DNA of 64,000 nt, from contig NZ_FWXV01000022.1 in NCBI RefSeq assembly GCF_900176515.1, positions 1 through 64,000 of the forward strand, in the 5' to 3' direction. The stretch is from Kibdelosporangium aridum. Lineage in GTDB: Bacteria > Actinomycetota > Actinomycetes > Mycobacteriales > Pseudonocardiaceae. The notes beneath the pieces are model-generated. The model did no database searches and was not told the DNA's origin. It was given only the letters and a program-made list of their open reading frames with translations. The position numbers and the translations under genes are program-made. Shown piece by piece: positions 26,331 to 35,951 of this stretch. The first letter of the stretch is position 1. The number at the start of each line of letters is the position of its first letter.

Positions 26331-26774
26331 ATGCCGCAGACAGACAGACCACAGGCACCCGACTGTCTTACGCACCTGACGGGGCCGCATGAATGGCCGC
26401 CTTGCCCTTACTTGCCCGTCGACCGTGCGTTCATCACAGGTCAAACCCGCAGTGCAGCGTTTTGGAACCTCACAGGCAAACCTGGCCAGGCGGCCGAACT
26501 CTATGGACACGTGCTGAAAACCGAACCGCTGTCGCGCCGAGACCGCGGGTACTTCATGGCACGGATGGCATCATCTCTCGCGCTGTCAGGCGAACCGGAC
26601 GAAGCCTCGCTCGTCGGCATCCAAGCAGTCGAGTTGGCGTCGGCGACCTCTTCGCTGCGTACGAAGCGCGAACTCCGTCGGACACTTCAGGTACTGACGC
26701 CGTGGAGCGGTCGGCCGGGCCCGGTCGAGCTGCGCTCTGCGCTCTCTGATTGGAACGTCACTGCTCCTCAGTGA
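26331..26774 (+). pseudogene. TPR-type regulator C-terminus behind an IS end relic
   Basis: From ATG 26331 (AGGAG about 11 bases upstream) the frame first passes through sequence matching an IS end (26432-26475). It then reads a TPR-like tail: KPGQAAELYGHVLKTEPLSR, ARMASSLALSGEPDEASLVG and ATSSLRTKRELRRTLQVLTP. Such tails end XRE-family actinomycete regulators. The helix-turn-helix part is missing, so the regulator is a truncated fusion. Whether the 147-aa product is made is unclear. Confidence 0.45.
26432..26475. mobile_element. Solo right-end relic of IS family A
   Basis: The bases ACAGGTCAAACCCGCAGTG and GCGTTTTGGAACCTCACA correspond position by position to the right end of IS copy 2 (9660-9700) and to the end of the deleted derivative (about 14462-14491). 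No other part of the IS is present. Confidence 0.5.
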
Positions 26775-27582
26775 GCCAGTCTGTGACGGTTCGGATCGTA
26801 AATGCTTGCCATTCTTGGCTTTGCGGGTTCACGTACTGCGGGTCATCGTGGACGGCGAAGCCGTGTTGCGCACCATCGATCTCCACCAACTTGTGCTCGA
26901 CGCGAAGCTGCTGGGCTGCGGCCCGTGAGGCTTCGATCGAGACGAACGTGTCCTTCGTGCCGTGGACGATCAGCGTCGGCGCCTGGATCTCGCCCAGCAC
27001 CAGGTTCGGCCTGATCCAGAACACCTCATTCAGCATCGCTCGACCGTGTTTCACGGTCGGTGAATGGTCGATGTACCGGTGTTGCTCGAGCTGGTGCGCT
27101 GCCTTGTCACTGAGGTGGTCGTCAGTCCAGTGTGGCTTCTGGTTGATGTACCGGTCTTTGTAGTTCAGCTGGGGGTTCAGCAGGACCAAGCGCGTCAGTT
27201 CGTCGGGTCGCTTGGCGGCGTAGTAGGCGCACAGGCCGCCGCCGAAGCTCGCGCCCAGCAGGCTGATCGCAGTCGCGCCAGTGGTTTCGCGCAGGTACGC
27301 CAATGCCACGCGGATGTCGTTCAGATGGGCAGCCAACGTCGCCTCGTGCTGCACCCCGCCGCTGCGGCCATGGCCTCGCAAGTCGTAGCGCAATGACGCG
27401 ACGCCAGCCTCTCCCAGTCCAGTGGCCAGCCGGGTGAAGAACCCGCCTTCCTCGCGGGTGACCCCGCCCCCGTGGACGAAGGCAACAGCTCGACTGGCGC
27501 GGTCACTTGGCGAGACGAGCGTTCCGTCGATGTGCAAGCCGTCAAGGGTTCGCAAGGTCACTTGACTGCTGTGAAGAGGCAA
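26758..27582 (-). CDS. Alpha/beta hydrolase, probable esterase or acylaminoacyl-peptidase-like
   Basis: This 274-aa cytosolic serine hydrolase has an oxyanion region VAFVHGGGVTREEGGFFTRL, the Asp/Arg turn LRYDLRGHGRSGG, nucleophile elbow GASFGGGLCAYYAAKRP, acid in LIVHGTKDTFV and His in DGAQHGFAVHD. The triad is complete and the length is usual. Its substrate is not predictable. It converges with the TPR fragment, with stops overlapping by 17 bases. Confidence 0.85.
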   Translation of the reverse strand: MPLHSSQVTLRTLDGLHIDGTLVSPSDRASRAVAFVHGGGVTREEGGFFTRLATGLGEAGVASLRYDLRGHGRSGGVQHEATLAAHLNDIRVALAYLRETTGATAISLLGASFGGGLCAYYAAKRPDELTRLVLLNPQLNYKDRYINQKPHWTDDHLSDKAAHQLEQHRYIDHSPTVKHGRAMLNEVFWIRPNLVLGEIQAPTLIVHGTKDTFVSIEASRAAAQQLRVEHKLVEIDGAQHGFAVHDDPQYVNPQSQEWQAFTIRTVTDWLTEEQ

Positions 27583-28574
27583 TGTCGCTCCATGCCGTCG
27601 TGGATCGGACCAACCCGATTCTCGCCTGTTGAAGGCAGACTCGCGAAGTTGGCGACCATCATGTCGGCTATGGCGGTAGACGGACAGTTGGCACTGCGTA
27701 TGGCGAAGGCGTTGTCCAACGAGATCGACGCCGCATCCAATCTCTTGCGGCGGTCACTGATTCTGGTGCACGTCTCCGCCACCCGCCTGGACTCGCAACC
27801 CGAGGTTGAGCGCGATGCGCTCAACCTTCTCAACAGCACTCAAAAATCGGCGAACGTACGGCGCTGGAGGCGCTCGATTGGCGTGACTCGCGATGTAGTC
27901 GCGGCATCGCCGGTCGAGGGTCACAACATCCGGACCGTCGTGGACTCGCATAGACTGCAGACTGGCCAACGCCCTTCCTTCTCAACCGCGGCAAGGCCAA
28001 CCGTCAGCTTGGTGACCTTGTCCATGTCGATTGCCAGACAGGCGAAAGGGGGATCCGCGTCGAGACTGGCGATACGGAAGAAGGACGTGGCAGTGGTTCC
28101 GCTGAGGAGCACTGGGACTTCGATGGTGCGCGTCGTCGTACCCCGCTGTCGTCTAGCAAGGCCTCCAGTCCGAACAGGCGATGATCCACGATTCCCTGCG
28201 TGAGCCAAGGCATTCTCTTATTCGGGCAGTCCGCGTCGGATTCTCTCGGCTTCATCGTCCTCGCGGCGAGCGTCGTGCTCATAGCGCTCGGCGACCAGGG
28301 TAGCCCGGTCAGCCAAGTCGGCTGGCGGCAGCACCGTGGCGGTATGTACAGCAGCGCGTACGCGCTCGATGATGGATACTGACCGGCCTGCGACGAACCA
28401 CCCTGCCGGTTCGACTGCTCTGCTGAAGCCAGCGGCCAGAGTCAGCCCCATTCGGCCCCAAGCCCACAGTTCGTGCCGTCACGACCACGATCGTCCTAGA
28501 ATCTCGCTGCTGCCGGGACCCGCCTGTCGCCTTGGACATCGATGCCACGATGGTTCGACGGGAATCCGGCTGAC
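27583..28574. other. Decayed region between the hydrolase and the rhamnosidase operon
   Basis: Nothing intact is certain here. On the minus strand 28282 to 27754 gives protein-like text over two or three frames: GIVDHRLFGLEALLDDSGV, TATSFFRIASLDADPPFACL, AIDMDKVTKLTVGLAAVEKE, then RDYIASHANRAPPAPYVRRF and LSAVEKVERIALNLGL. This suggests one unknown gene with frameshifts near 27970 and 28170. Confidence 0.35.
28218..28451 (-). CDS. Possible small protein, up to 77 aa
   Basis: The minus-strand frame ends with a charged helix (ADLADRATLVAERYEHDARR then EDDEAERIRRGLPE) and contains VSIIERVRAAVHTATV, which could be the real start. No family is recognised. Coding texture is reasonable but there is no clear ribosome site, and it sits in decayed DNA. 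Confidence 0.3.
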   Translation of the reverse strand: MGLTLAAGFSRAVEPAGWFVAGRSVSIIERVRAAVHTATVLPPADLADRATLVAERYEHDARREDDEAERIRRGLPE

Positions 28575-31208
28575 CTACGCGTCGCAACTGTCCATGTGCG
28601 TGCCCGGGCCTACGGGGAAGCTTCGCCTGTCCGGCAACGTCACGGTGGCTGTCGTTCCTGGCGGAACGGTGACCGACAAGTGGAACCGACCGTCCTCGAT
28701 ACGCCACTTCGTCGCGATGCGGCCATACACGGAGTCGAGTTCGGCCTCAGCCCAGGTGATCCCGCCACCCGGCTCGGGACGTACGTCGAAGTGCCGGTAT
28801 CCCGGTGCATCGTCGCGTAGCCGTATTCCCGCGGTGTGGCGGTGCAGGAATGACACGACGGCGCCCTTGCTGTAGTGGTTGAGCGAGGCGTGTGGGGTAC
28901 CGTGCTCGTCGATGCCGTCCCAGTGCTCCCAGATCGTGGTCGCGCCGCGGTTGATCATGGTGAGCCACGACGGCTGGGTGTCCTGGAACAACAAGTCGTA
29001 GGCCACGTTCAAGTGCCCGGTGTCCGCAAGCACGGGCAGCAGGTACGGCGTTGCCAGGAACCCGGTGCCCAGGTGGGTGCCCGCCGCGCGGATCAGGGTG
29101 ACGAGTCGTTCCGCCGTGGCGGCGCACATGTCCGCCGGTACCAAGTCGAAGGCCAGTGCTCGCACATACGTGGCCTGCGTGTCCGGGGTGAGTGTGCCGT
29201 CGTCGGCGATGAACTCTTTGCGCCAGGCGTTGAGGGCATTCGCCGCAAGGAGTTCGTACCGGTCGGCATCATCCCGGTGACCGGTCATGGTTGAGATCTG
29301 GGACAGCAGTGACGCCGAGCGGTACAGATACGCGGTCGCCACCGCGCCGTGATCCGCGGTCCGGAAAGCCTCGTCTTCGGCGTCTGGTTCGCACCACTCG
29401 CCCCAGTGGAAGCCACCGTCCCAGAGGAATTCTTCATGTGGCGCGGGTTCCGGGCGGCGGGTCGCACGGTCCGGGTGCCTACGGGTGCGGGCCCGTTCCG
29501 CGGCGAAGTCCACCCACCGGGTCATCATCGGCCGGAATTCCTTGAGGACGTCGAGATCGCCGTAGACCCGGTACAGCTCCCACGGCACGATCACCGACGC
29601 GTCGCCCCACCCGGAGGAACCGGCGAACAGTTCCATCACCGGCAGATGCTGGATGGCGCGACCGCCGGGGTCGGGCGCGAAGTTGGTCAGGCAGCCGTTG
29701 TCCCATTGGTCCACGGCGAGGTCTCGCAGCCATTTCACGGAGAATCCCGCTACGTCGTAAAGGAATGCGGCCGTCGGCACGTAGAGCATCCAGTCGCCGG
29801 TCCAGCCCGCGCGTTCGCGTTGTGGACAGTCGGTGGGGATGTCGCAGGCGTTGGCGCGGAAGCTCCACACTGCGGCCTCGTGCAGTTTGTTGATCCGTTC
29901 GTCACTACAGCGGAACCACCCGGTGCGGCGCAGGTCGGTGTGCACGACGATGCCGCGCACGTCGTCTGTCGTGATCTGACGGGACGCGCCTTCCACACTG
30001 ACGTACTGGAAACCGTGCGTGGTGTGCCGAGGTTCGAACACTTCGTCCGGTCGGCCACCGGAGATCACCCGGTCGACTTGACCGGCCGGCAGCGCTTCGC
30101 CGGTCTGCCAGTGGATGGTACGCAGGTGCTCGACGGTGACGTCACCGTCCGGGCCGAGTGCTTCGCCATGGGTGAGAACGAGGTGATCTCCCTGCGGCAC
30201 CTTCAGCCGGAGCCAGCCGTTGATGTTCTGGCCGAGGTTGATGACCTGCCGCCCGGATGACAACCGGGCCACCGAAACGGGCGTCAGTTCCTCGATACGC
30301 CGCACGGGTGGCGCGGGTGACGTGGTGAGCCGGTCGAAATCGTCATAGCGCCCACCGCTGACGACTGCGGCTTTCGACCAGGAAGCATCGTCGAAACTGG
30401 GAGCCGACCAGCCGGGCGTTTCGCGGCTCATGTCCACATTCTGGCCGTCCATGAGGTCCGCCGTGATCCATGCCGGTGTAGTCGTCCACGCGGAGTCGGT
30501 CCCCAGCACAGTGGTCGAGCCGTCCTCGTGCACTACGTGCAACTGGCACAACAAGGCTGTGTGGTCGCCGAACGAGTTCGGGATGCGCATCGCGCCGGTT
30601 CGGCCGCGAAACCAGCCGTCGGACACAATGGCGCCCAAGCTGTTTTCGCCCGTGCGGAGCTGGTCGGTGACGTCGTAGGTCTGGACGTGCAACACATCCC
30701 GGTAAGCGGTGTAGCCGGGTGTCAGTTCCAGGTCGCCGACGCGCTGTCCGTTCAGGAAGGTCTCGTGGACGCCATGCGCTGTGGCGTACAGCCGGGCACT
30801 CGTGACGGCTTCCGACAACGTGAAGTCCCGCCGGAACAGGTGCGCGGACCGGCTTCCGGCTTCCGGCAGGTTCCGCTCGTGGGGTTCGATCCACGTGGCT
30901 GTCCAGTCCTTGGCGCCGAGCCCGGTTTCCCAGAACGCGGGCTCGGACCAGGCGCTTTCGCCGAGATCGGTCCACACTTTGACCTGCCAGGTCACTCGCT
31001 GGCCGGAACCGGGCACGGGACCGGAGTAACGGACCAGCACGTGCTCGTCGGTGTCTACTCGCCCGGAATCCCAATCAGGGGTACGAATCTGGTATGCCGA
31101 CTGTGCGGCGGAACCGGCAGGGAGCCACCACGACAGTCGTGGTTGGGCGACGTTCGTCCCCAAGGGGTTGTGCAGATGCTCAGCACGCAGGCGAGTAGGC
31201 GCCGTCAT
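28575..31208 (-). CDS. GH78 alpha-L-rhamnosidase
   Basis: An 877-aa enzyme removing terminal L-rhamnose from glycosides. Domain order is that of bacterial GH78: an N-terminal fibronectin-like part (LRAEHLHNPLGTNVAQPRLS, WQVKVWTDLGES), jelly-roll domains (SARLYATAHGVHETFLNGQR), and an (alpha/alpha)6 barrel with the catalytic region ACDIPTDCPQRERAGWTGD, where the conserved Glu is the general acid. PSWLTMINRGATTIWEHWDG is another family mark. There is no signal peptide, so it acts inside the cell. Its start overlaps the end of the GH2 gene by 29 bases; it is the last gene of the glycosidase operon. Length fits the family. Confidence 0.95.
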   Translation of the reverse strand: MTAPTRLRAEHLHNPLGTNVAQPRLSWWLPAGSAAQSAYQIRTPDWDSGRVDTDEHVLVRYSGPVPGSGQRVTWQVKVWTDLGESAWSEPAFWETGLGAKDWTATWIEPHERNLPEAGSRSAHLFRRDFTLSEAVTSARLYATAHGVHETFLNGQRVGDLELTPGYTAYRDVLHVQTYDVTDQLRTGENSLGAIVSDGWFRGRTGAMRIPNSFGDHTALLCQLHVVHEDGSTTVLGTDSAWTTTPAWITADLMDGQNVDMSRETPGWSAPSFDDASWSKAAVVSGGRYDDFDRLTTSPAPPVRRIEELTPVSVARLSSGRQVINLGQNINGWLRLKVPQGDHLVLTHGEALGPDGDVTVEHLRTIHWQTGEALPAGQVDRVISGGRPDEVFEPRHTTHGFQYVSVEGASRQITTDDVRGIVVHTDLRRTGWFRCSDERINKLHEAAVWSFRANACDIPTDCPQRERAGWTGDWMLYVPTAAFLYDVAGFSVKWLRDLAVDQWDNGCLTNFAPDPGGRAIQHLPVMELFAGSSGWGDASVIVPWELYRVYGDLDVLKEFRPMMTRWVDFAAERARTRRHPDRATRRPEPAPHEEFLWDGGFHWGEWCEPDAEDEAFRTADHGAVATAYLYRSASLLSQISTMTGHRDDADRYELLAANALNAWRKEFIADDGTLTPDTQATYVRALAFDLVPADMCAATAERLVTLIRAAGTHLGTGFLATPYLLPVLADTGHLNVAYDLLFQDTQPSWLTMINRGATTIWEHWDGIDEHGTPHASLNHYSKGAVVSFLHRHTAGIRLRDDAPGYRHFDVRPEPGGGITWAEAELDSVYGRIATKWRIEDGRFHLSVTVPPGTTATVTLPDRRSFPVGPGTHMDSCDA

Positions 31209-33630
31209 CGGTGCGTCCTTTCGTCTGTTCGGCGATCACCACTACGTCGGTGGTCAGGTTGGTGTCGTCCGTGATCGTGACGTGGATTTCGCCGGGCCCG
31301 GTGGGGCGGATGACGGCCAGTGCCCGCCCGTTGAACGTGCGGTGGCCGTGACCGGTGAACGTTTCCTCGTTCGTGGGATCGGCGCTGCCGAGGCCCTGGA
31401 GAATGCCGGGACCGTTGACGGCCACAGTGATGCGGCGATCGGTGCCGGTGAACACGACGCCGTGCGAATCGACGAGGGTGATGTCGACGAACGCGAGGTC
31501 GTCCACGTCTGCCTTGATGAATGAGCGATCCACGGCCGCTGATAGGCGGACGTCGCCGATGGCCGTGGCCAGCTCGCTGCGCTCGGTTTTCCGACCGTCG
31601 CAATAGGACACTGCGGTGACGGTGCCTGGGATGAAGGTGGTCTCGAACTCGGTGCGGTAGCGGTGATGTTCACCGACAGGTTTGCGGCCGAGCGAGTTTC
31701 CGTTGACGAGCAGTTCGACTTCGTCGGCGTCGCTGTAGACCTCGACGACCAGGGGCTTGCCTTCGTGTCCGGGCCATGTCCAGGTCGCGAGGCTGTCGGT
31801 CCAGGCCCAGGGTGACGACATGGCTTGGCGGCCATAGGTTTCCGGGTTTTGGACGGCGATGTACGGAGCGGACCGGAGACCGAAGACGATCTCGCGGTAG
31901 TACGAGGCGGGGCGGCGTACACCGGTGATGTCGATGTCGCCGCACCACGCGGTGAGCCATGGGTAGTTGCCGAGGAAGCTTCCCGGCTCGCCGGCGTATT
32001 GCGGCCTGCCGACGCCTGCTTCGCCGAGGTAGTCCCACCCGGTCCAGGTGAAGTCGCCGATGACGTGCGGGTGTTGCTTGACCAGTCCCCACAGGCGGTC
32101 GATCTGGGTGGGGAACGTCTCGGAGCCGACGATGACCCGGTTCGGGAACAGCTTGCGGTCGATTTCATAGCGACTGTCGAGGTAGTTCATGCCCGCGATG
32201 TCGAGCGTCGCGAACACCTCGGCGGTGCGGTCGGTGACGGGGTCTGACATGCCGACCCGGTCGAGGACTTCACCCCAGTCCGCCATCACGGTGTTGATGC
32301 CGGTCCCGTCGGTCGTCTGTGCCTTGAGGTCGTCGAGCACAGTGAGCAGGCCGTTGACGCCGCTGGTGACGAACCGGGTGCTGTCGAGGGCGCGCACGTG
32401 CTCGGCGAGCCGACGGGCCCAGACCGCTCCGTGCGGCGTGCCCACTTCGGGAATTTCGTTGCCGATGGAGTAGGCGAAGACGCTGGGGTGGTTCTGATCC
32501 TTGCGCACCATTGCGTTGAGATCGCGTTCCCACCAGTCGGCGAAGTCGAGCGCGTAGTCGAAGTCGCTCTTGCTCCTGGTCCACATGTCGAAGGCTTCGT
32601 CCATGACGAGCACGCCGAGCCGGTCGCAGGCGTCGAGCATTGCCCGGCTCATCGGATTGTGCGCGCTACGGATGGCGTTGAAGCCAGCCTGTTTGAGCAG
32701 CTCGACGCGTCGGTGTTCGGCCCTGGTGACGGCGGCGGCGCCGAGAATCCCGTTGTCGTGGTGGATGCACGCGCCGCGCAGAGTGACGACCTCGCCGTTG
32801 ATCCGGAATCCACGTTCTGCGTCGAGCTGGAGGGTACGGATGCCAAACGTGGTCTCGGCTTCGTCGACGAGGTCATCCCCAGCCTGCACGGTGACGGCCG
32901 CACGGTAGAGGTGTGGCGTTTCAGGGCTCCACAGTGCCGGATCAAGCACGACCACGCGCTGGCGCAGCACGGCATCCTCGCCGGGAAGCACAGTCACCGG
33001 TGCGCGGTCCACCGCGACAGTTCGGTTCTGGCCGTCGAGCATTGTGGTCTCGACGGTGACGGTGGCGATCCGGGTGGCCTCGTTCTCGATTGTCGTGGCG
33101 ATCTCGACGACGGCGCGCTGCGCGTCGATGTCAGGGGTTACGACACGCACACCGTGGAGTCCGATGTGGACGGGTTCGGCGACGATCAGGTGGACGGGGC
33201 GGTGGATGCCCGCACCCGAGTACCACCGTGAATCCTGGTGTGCCCGGGCCTCGACTCGCAGGACGTTCTCTTCGCCGTAGCGGAGGAAGTCGTCTGCCTT
33301 GATCGAGAACTCGGCGTATCCGGACGCCCAGCGGCCGGCGAGGTCGCCGTTGAGGTAGATCAGCGCGGACCGGTACACACCCTCGAACTCGATTCGGACC
33401 CGCTTCGAGGCGTACTCGTCGGGAACGAAGAACTTCTTCGTGTACTCCCACGTTCCGCCGCGGAAGAATCCCGTCGCCGCGCCGTCGCTCCACTCGGCAT
33501 CACGCGGCGTGCTGATCACGGCGTCGTGCGGCAGGATTATGGGCTCTTCGGGAGGCGAAACGCCCAGTTCGGCGAACTCGTTCACCTTCGGTCGGACGGT
33601 CCATCCCTCGGAGAATGGCTGACGGATCAC
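31180..33630 (-). CDS. GH2 family beta-galactosidase/glucuronidase-like hydrolase
   Basis: An 816-aa cytosolic exo-glycosidase. It starts at GTG 33630, overlapping the stop of the GH3 gene by four bases. It has a GH2 sugar-binding domain (RIEFEGVYRSALIYLNGDLA), an Ig-like domain and a TIM barrel with CIHHDNGILGAAAVTRAEHR, SAHNPMSRAMLDACDRLGV, the acid/base Glu in VFAYSIGNEIPEVGTPHGAV and nucleophile Glu in RVIVGSETFPTQIDRLW. C-terminal beta-sandwich domains (around residues 610-800) resemble DUF4982/Big additions. The exact sugar (galactose, glucuronate or arabinose) is not decided. No export signal is present, matching its operon partners. Confidence 0.92.
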   Translation of the reverse strand: MIRQPFSEGWTVRPKVNEFAELGVSPPEEPIILPHDAVISTPRDAEWSDGAATGFFRGGTWEYTKKFFVPDEYASKRVRIEFEGVYRSALIYLNGDLAGRWASGYAEFSIKADDFLRYGEENVLRVEARAHQDSRWYSGAGIHRPVHLIVAEPVHIGLHGVRVVTPDIDAQRAVVEIATTIENEATRIATVTVETTMLDGQNRTVAVDRAPVTVLPGEDAVLRQRVVVLDPALWSPETPHLYRAAVTVQAGDDLVDEAETTFGIRTLQLDAERGFRINGEVVTLRGACIHHDNGILGAAAVTRAEHRRVELLKQAGFNAIRSAHNPMSRAMLDACDRLGVLVMDEAFDMWTRSKSDFDYALDFADWWERDLNAMVRKDQNHPSVFAYSIGNEIPEVGTPHGAVWARRLAEHVRALDSTRFVTSGVNGLLTVLDDLKAQTTDGTGINTVMADWGEVLDRVGMSDPVTDRTAEVFATLDIAGMNYLDSRYEIDRKLFPNRVIVGSETFPTQIDRLWGLVKQHPHVIGDFTWTGWDYLGEAGVGRPQYAGEPGSFLGNYPWLTAWCGDIDITGVRRPASYYREIVFGLRSAPYIAVQNPETYGRQAMSSPWAWTDSLATWTWPGHEGKPLVVEVYSDADEVELLVNGNSLGRKPVGEHHRYRTEFETTFIPGTVTAVSYCDGRKTERSELATAIGDVRLSAAVDRSFIKADVDDLAFVDITLVDSHGVVFTGTDRRITVAVNGPGILQGLGSADPTNEETFTGHGHRTFNGRALAVIRPTGPGEIHVTITDDTNLTTDVVVIAEQTKGRTDDGAYSPAC

Positions 33631-35951
33631 GCGCTCACCGCCGGCAGCAGCACCGATCCGGTGCCGCGGACGTCGTCGCTTGCGAACGCGGCCAGCACAG
33701 TGACCTCACCGGGTTCGACGCCTCGCGTGCCGTCCGGCTGGGTGTAGGCCAGGCGTGCGGCGGGGACGTCGAAGGTGAGTCCACGGCGTTCCCCAGGGGC
33801 GAGTTTCACCCTCTGGAAGGCGAGTAATTGGCGGACAGGACGCACCACCGTGGCGGCTTCGTCCCGGCCGTAGAGCTGAACGACGGTAGCTCCGGCGCGA
33901 GTTCCGGTGTTGGCCACGGTGCACGTGGCCTGGATCGCGGTCCGCTCGGCATCGAACCCCACGTGCTCGAGTTCAAGGGAGAAGGTGGTGTAGCTCAGTC
34001 CGTGTCCGAAGGCGAACAACGGACCGTTGTCGGCCAGATCACCATAGCCGTGCCGCATCCCGGTGGGGTGCTCATACCCACTGCCGTAGTGATGGCCGTG
34101 GTACAGCGGAAGTTGCCCGGTCGTACGCGGGAACGTGGAGGGGAGCTTGCCGCTCGGGTTGACCTTGCCGGTGAGCACCCGGGCGATGGCGTCGCCGGCG
34201 TACTGCCCCAGCAGGGGAGCCAACAGCATGGCCGACGAGACGGCTGCCGCGTCCGCCAGCAACAGAGGGCGTCCCGACACGACCACGGTCACAACCGCGC
34301 GACCGGTACGCGCCAGCGCGGCGAGCAATGCGTCCTGGTTGCCGGGCAACCGGAGTTGAGCGCTGCTTTGGCCCTCGCCCGCGGTGTTGTTGCCGACCCA
34401 TCCGGTGCGCTCACCGACAACCGCGATGACGACATCCGCTTCGCCGACCGCATCCCGGACGGCGTCGACGTCTACTGGTTTGGAGTCGTCCAATGAACCG
34501 AGGCTCTCGTAACGAACGTGCGGGTGTCGCGCCCGCAGAGCATCGAGGACCGTGCGTGCTTCGGGGTACAGCTGCCGGGCGTGTGCCTCGAACGCCGGCT
34601 CGATTCCGGGGAACCGGACCTGGAACAGATCGGTGAAGACCTGCTCGGGAACCCGTCCGGACATGATCTCCGCGATGCCGAGCGGTACCTCCCGGTTGGC
34701 GACCGCGGTGTAAGCGCCGAAGTGGATGCGGATCTCGTCCGCAGCGGGACCGACCACAACGACGTCCCGACCGGTGACATCGAGCGGGAGGCCTCCGTCG
34801 TTTTGCAGCAGCACGATCGCCTGTTCGGCGACGTCCTGCCCGAGATGCTGGTTCGGTTCCTTCCCCGACGGGGCAGCGGGCTTCGTGGGCGGTGCCAGCT
34901 CAGGGATCAGGCCGAGGCGTTGCTTCACCCGCAGGACTCGGGTCACCGCGCGATCGAGATCCGCTTCTTGGATCAAACCCTCCTTGAGGGCTTCGCCGAG
35001 CGAGGAGAAGATCTCGTTGTTCGGCAGTTCGACGTCCAGACCGGCGTGCAGCGCCTGCGCGGCGGCCTCGGCCGGGCTGGTGGCGGTGTGGTAGGTCTTG
35101 AGCAGCATGCTGATCGAGTCGTAGTCGCTGACCACCGCGCCGGGCAGACCCAGTTCGCCGCGCAGCAGATCGCTGAGCAGCCACGGATCGGCGGCCGCGG
35201 GAATGCCGTCGATCTCGTTGTAGGAGTTCATCACCGAATCGAGGCCTGCCTCGGCGATCGCCCGCCGGAACGGCTCGGCGTACACATCCCGCACAGCGCG
35301 CCGGCCGAGTTGTGCGGCCGCCTGGTTCAGCCCACCTTCCGACGCGCCGTACCCCGTGAAGTGCTTGGCCACCGCCGTGACCCCGGTGTCGCCGTGCACG
35401 CCGTTGATCCCCTGGACGAACGCGACGCCCATCTGCGAGATCAGCTCGGGATCCTCACCGTAGGTCTCGTGGACCCGGCCCCAGCGCGGATCCCGCGCCA
35501 CATCCAGCACGGGAGAGAAACACAGGTGCACGTTCGCCTGTCGCATCTCGGCACTGGTGATCGCGGCGCACGCCTTGGTCAGCTCAGGCGCGAAGGTCGC
35601 GGCCTGTGCCCACGCGGTGGGGAACTGGGTGCCTGATTCGTGCAGGAAGCCGTTGACTCCCTCCCCGTGCACGAGCGCGCCGATTCCGAACGGGCTGATC
35701 TCGCGGGACTGTTCCTGGAGTTCACCCAGCAACCGCTGGAAGACCGACAGATCCGCGTCGAGCAGCCAGACCATCGACAGGTGCCCGACGCCATGCGGAC
35801 GCAGCTCGGGCAGCCGGGTGAAATCCCAGCCACCACCGGACCCGGCTTGGGTGACGAAACCCAGCTCGTAGACGGACAAACCTTGCAACTGGGCGATCTT
35901 CTGGTCGATGTCCAGACGGCGGACAAGGGCGTGGATGTCGCGTGAGGTCAC
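33627..35951 (-). CDS. GH3 beta-glucosidase/beta-xylosidase, first paralogue
   Basis: A 774-aa enzyme if started at GTG 35951, which overlaps the upstream GH3 stop as GTGA; the longer open frame to 36191 is only antisense extension into that gene. The GH3 N-terminal barrel shows FSPVLDVARDPRWGRVHETY, TAVAKHFTGYGASEGGLNQA and the nucleophile Asp in PGAVVSDYDSISMLL. The C-terminal domain (NDGGLPLDVTGRDVVVVGPA) and a fibronectin type III tail (HGLSYTTFSLELEHVGFD) complete the BglX-type plan. There is no signal peptide. Sequence differs strongly from the second GH3, so each probably takes a different sugar or linkage. Confidence 0.93.
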   Translation of the reverse strand: MTSRDIHALVRRLDIDQKIAQLQGLSVYELGFVTQAGSGGGWDFTRLPELRPHGVGHLSMVWLLDADLSVFQRLLGELQEQSREISPFGIGALVHGEGVNGFLHESGTQFPTAWAQAATFAPELTKACAAITSAEMRQANVHLCFSPVLDVARDPRWGRVHETYGEDPELISQMGVAFVQGINGVHGDTGVTAVAKHFTGYGASEGGLNQAAAQLGRRAVRDVYAEPFRRAIAEAGLDSVMNSYNEIDGIPAAADPWLLSDLLRGELGLPGAVVSDYDSISMLLKTYHTATSPAEAAAQALHAGLDVELPNNEIFSSLGEALKEGLIQEADLDRAVTRVLRVKQRLGLIPELAPPTKPAAPSGKEPNQHLGQDVAEQAIVLLQNDGGLPLDVTGRDVVVVGPAADEIRIHFGAYTAVANREVPLGIAEIMSGRVPEQVFTDLFQVRFPGIEPAFEAHARQLYPEARTVLDALRARHPHVRYESLGSLDDSKPVDVDAVRDAVGEADVVIAVVGERTGWVGNNTAGEGQSSAQLRLPGNQDALLAALARTGRAVVTVVVSGRPLLLADAAAVSSAMLLAPLLGQYAGDAIARVLTGKVNPSGKLPSTFPRTTGQLPLYHGHHYGSGYEHPTGMRHGYGDLADNGPLFAFGHGLSYTTFSLELEHVGFDAERTAIQATCTVANTGTRAGATVVQLYGRDEAATVVRPVRQLLAFQRVKLAPGERRGLTFDVPAARLAYTQPDGTRGVEPGEVTVLAAFASDDVRGTGSVLLPAVSA

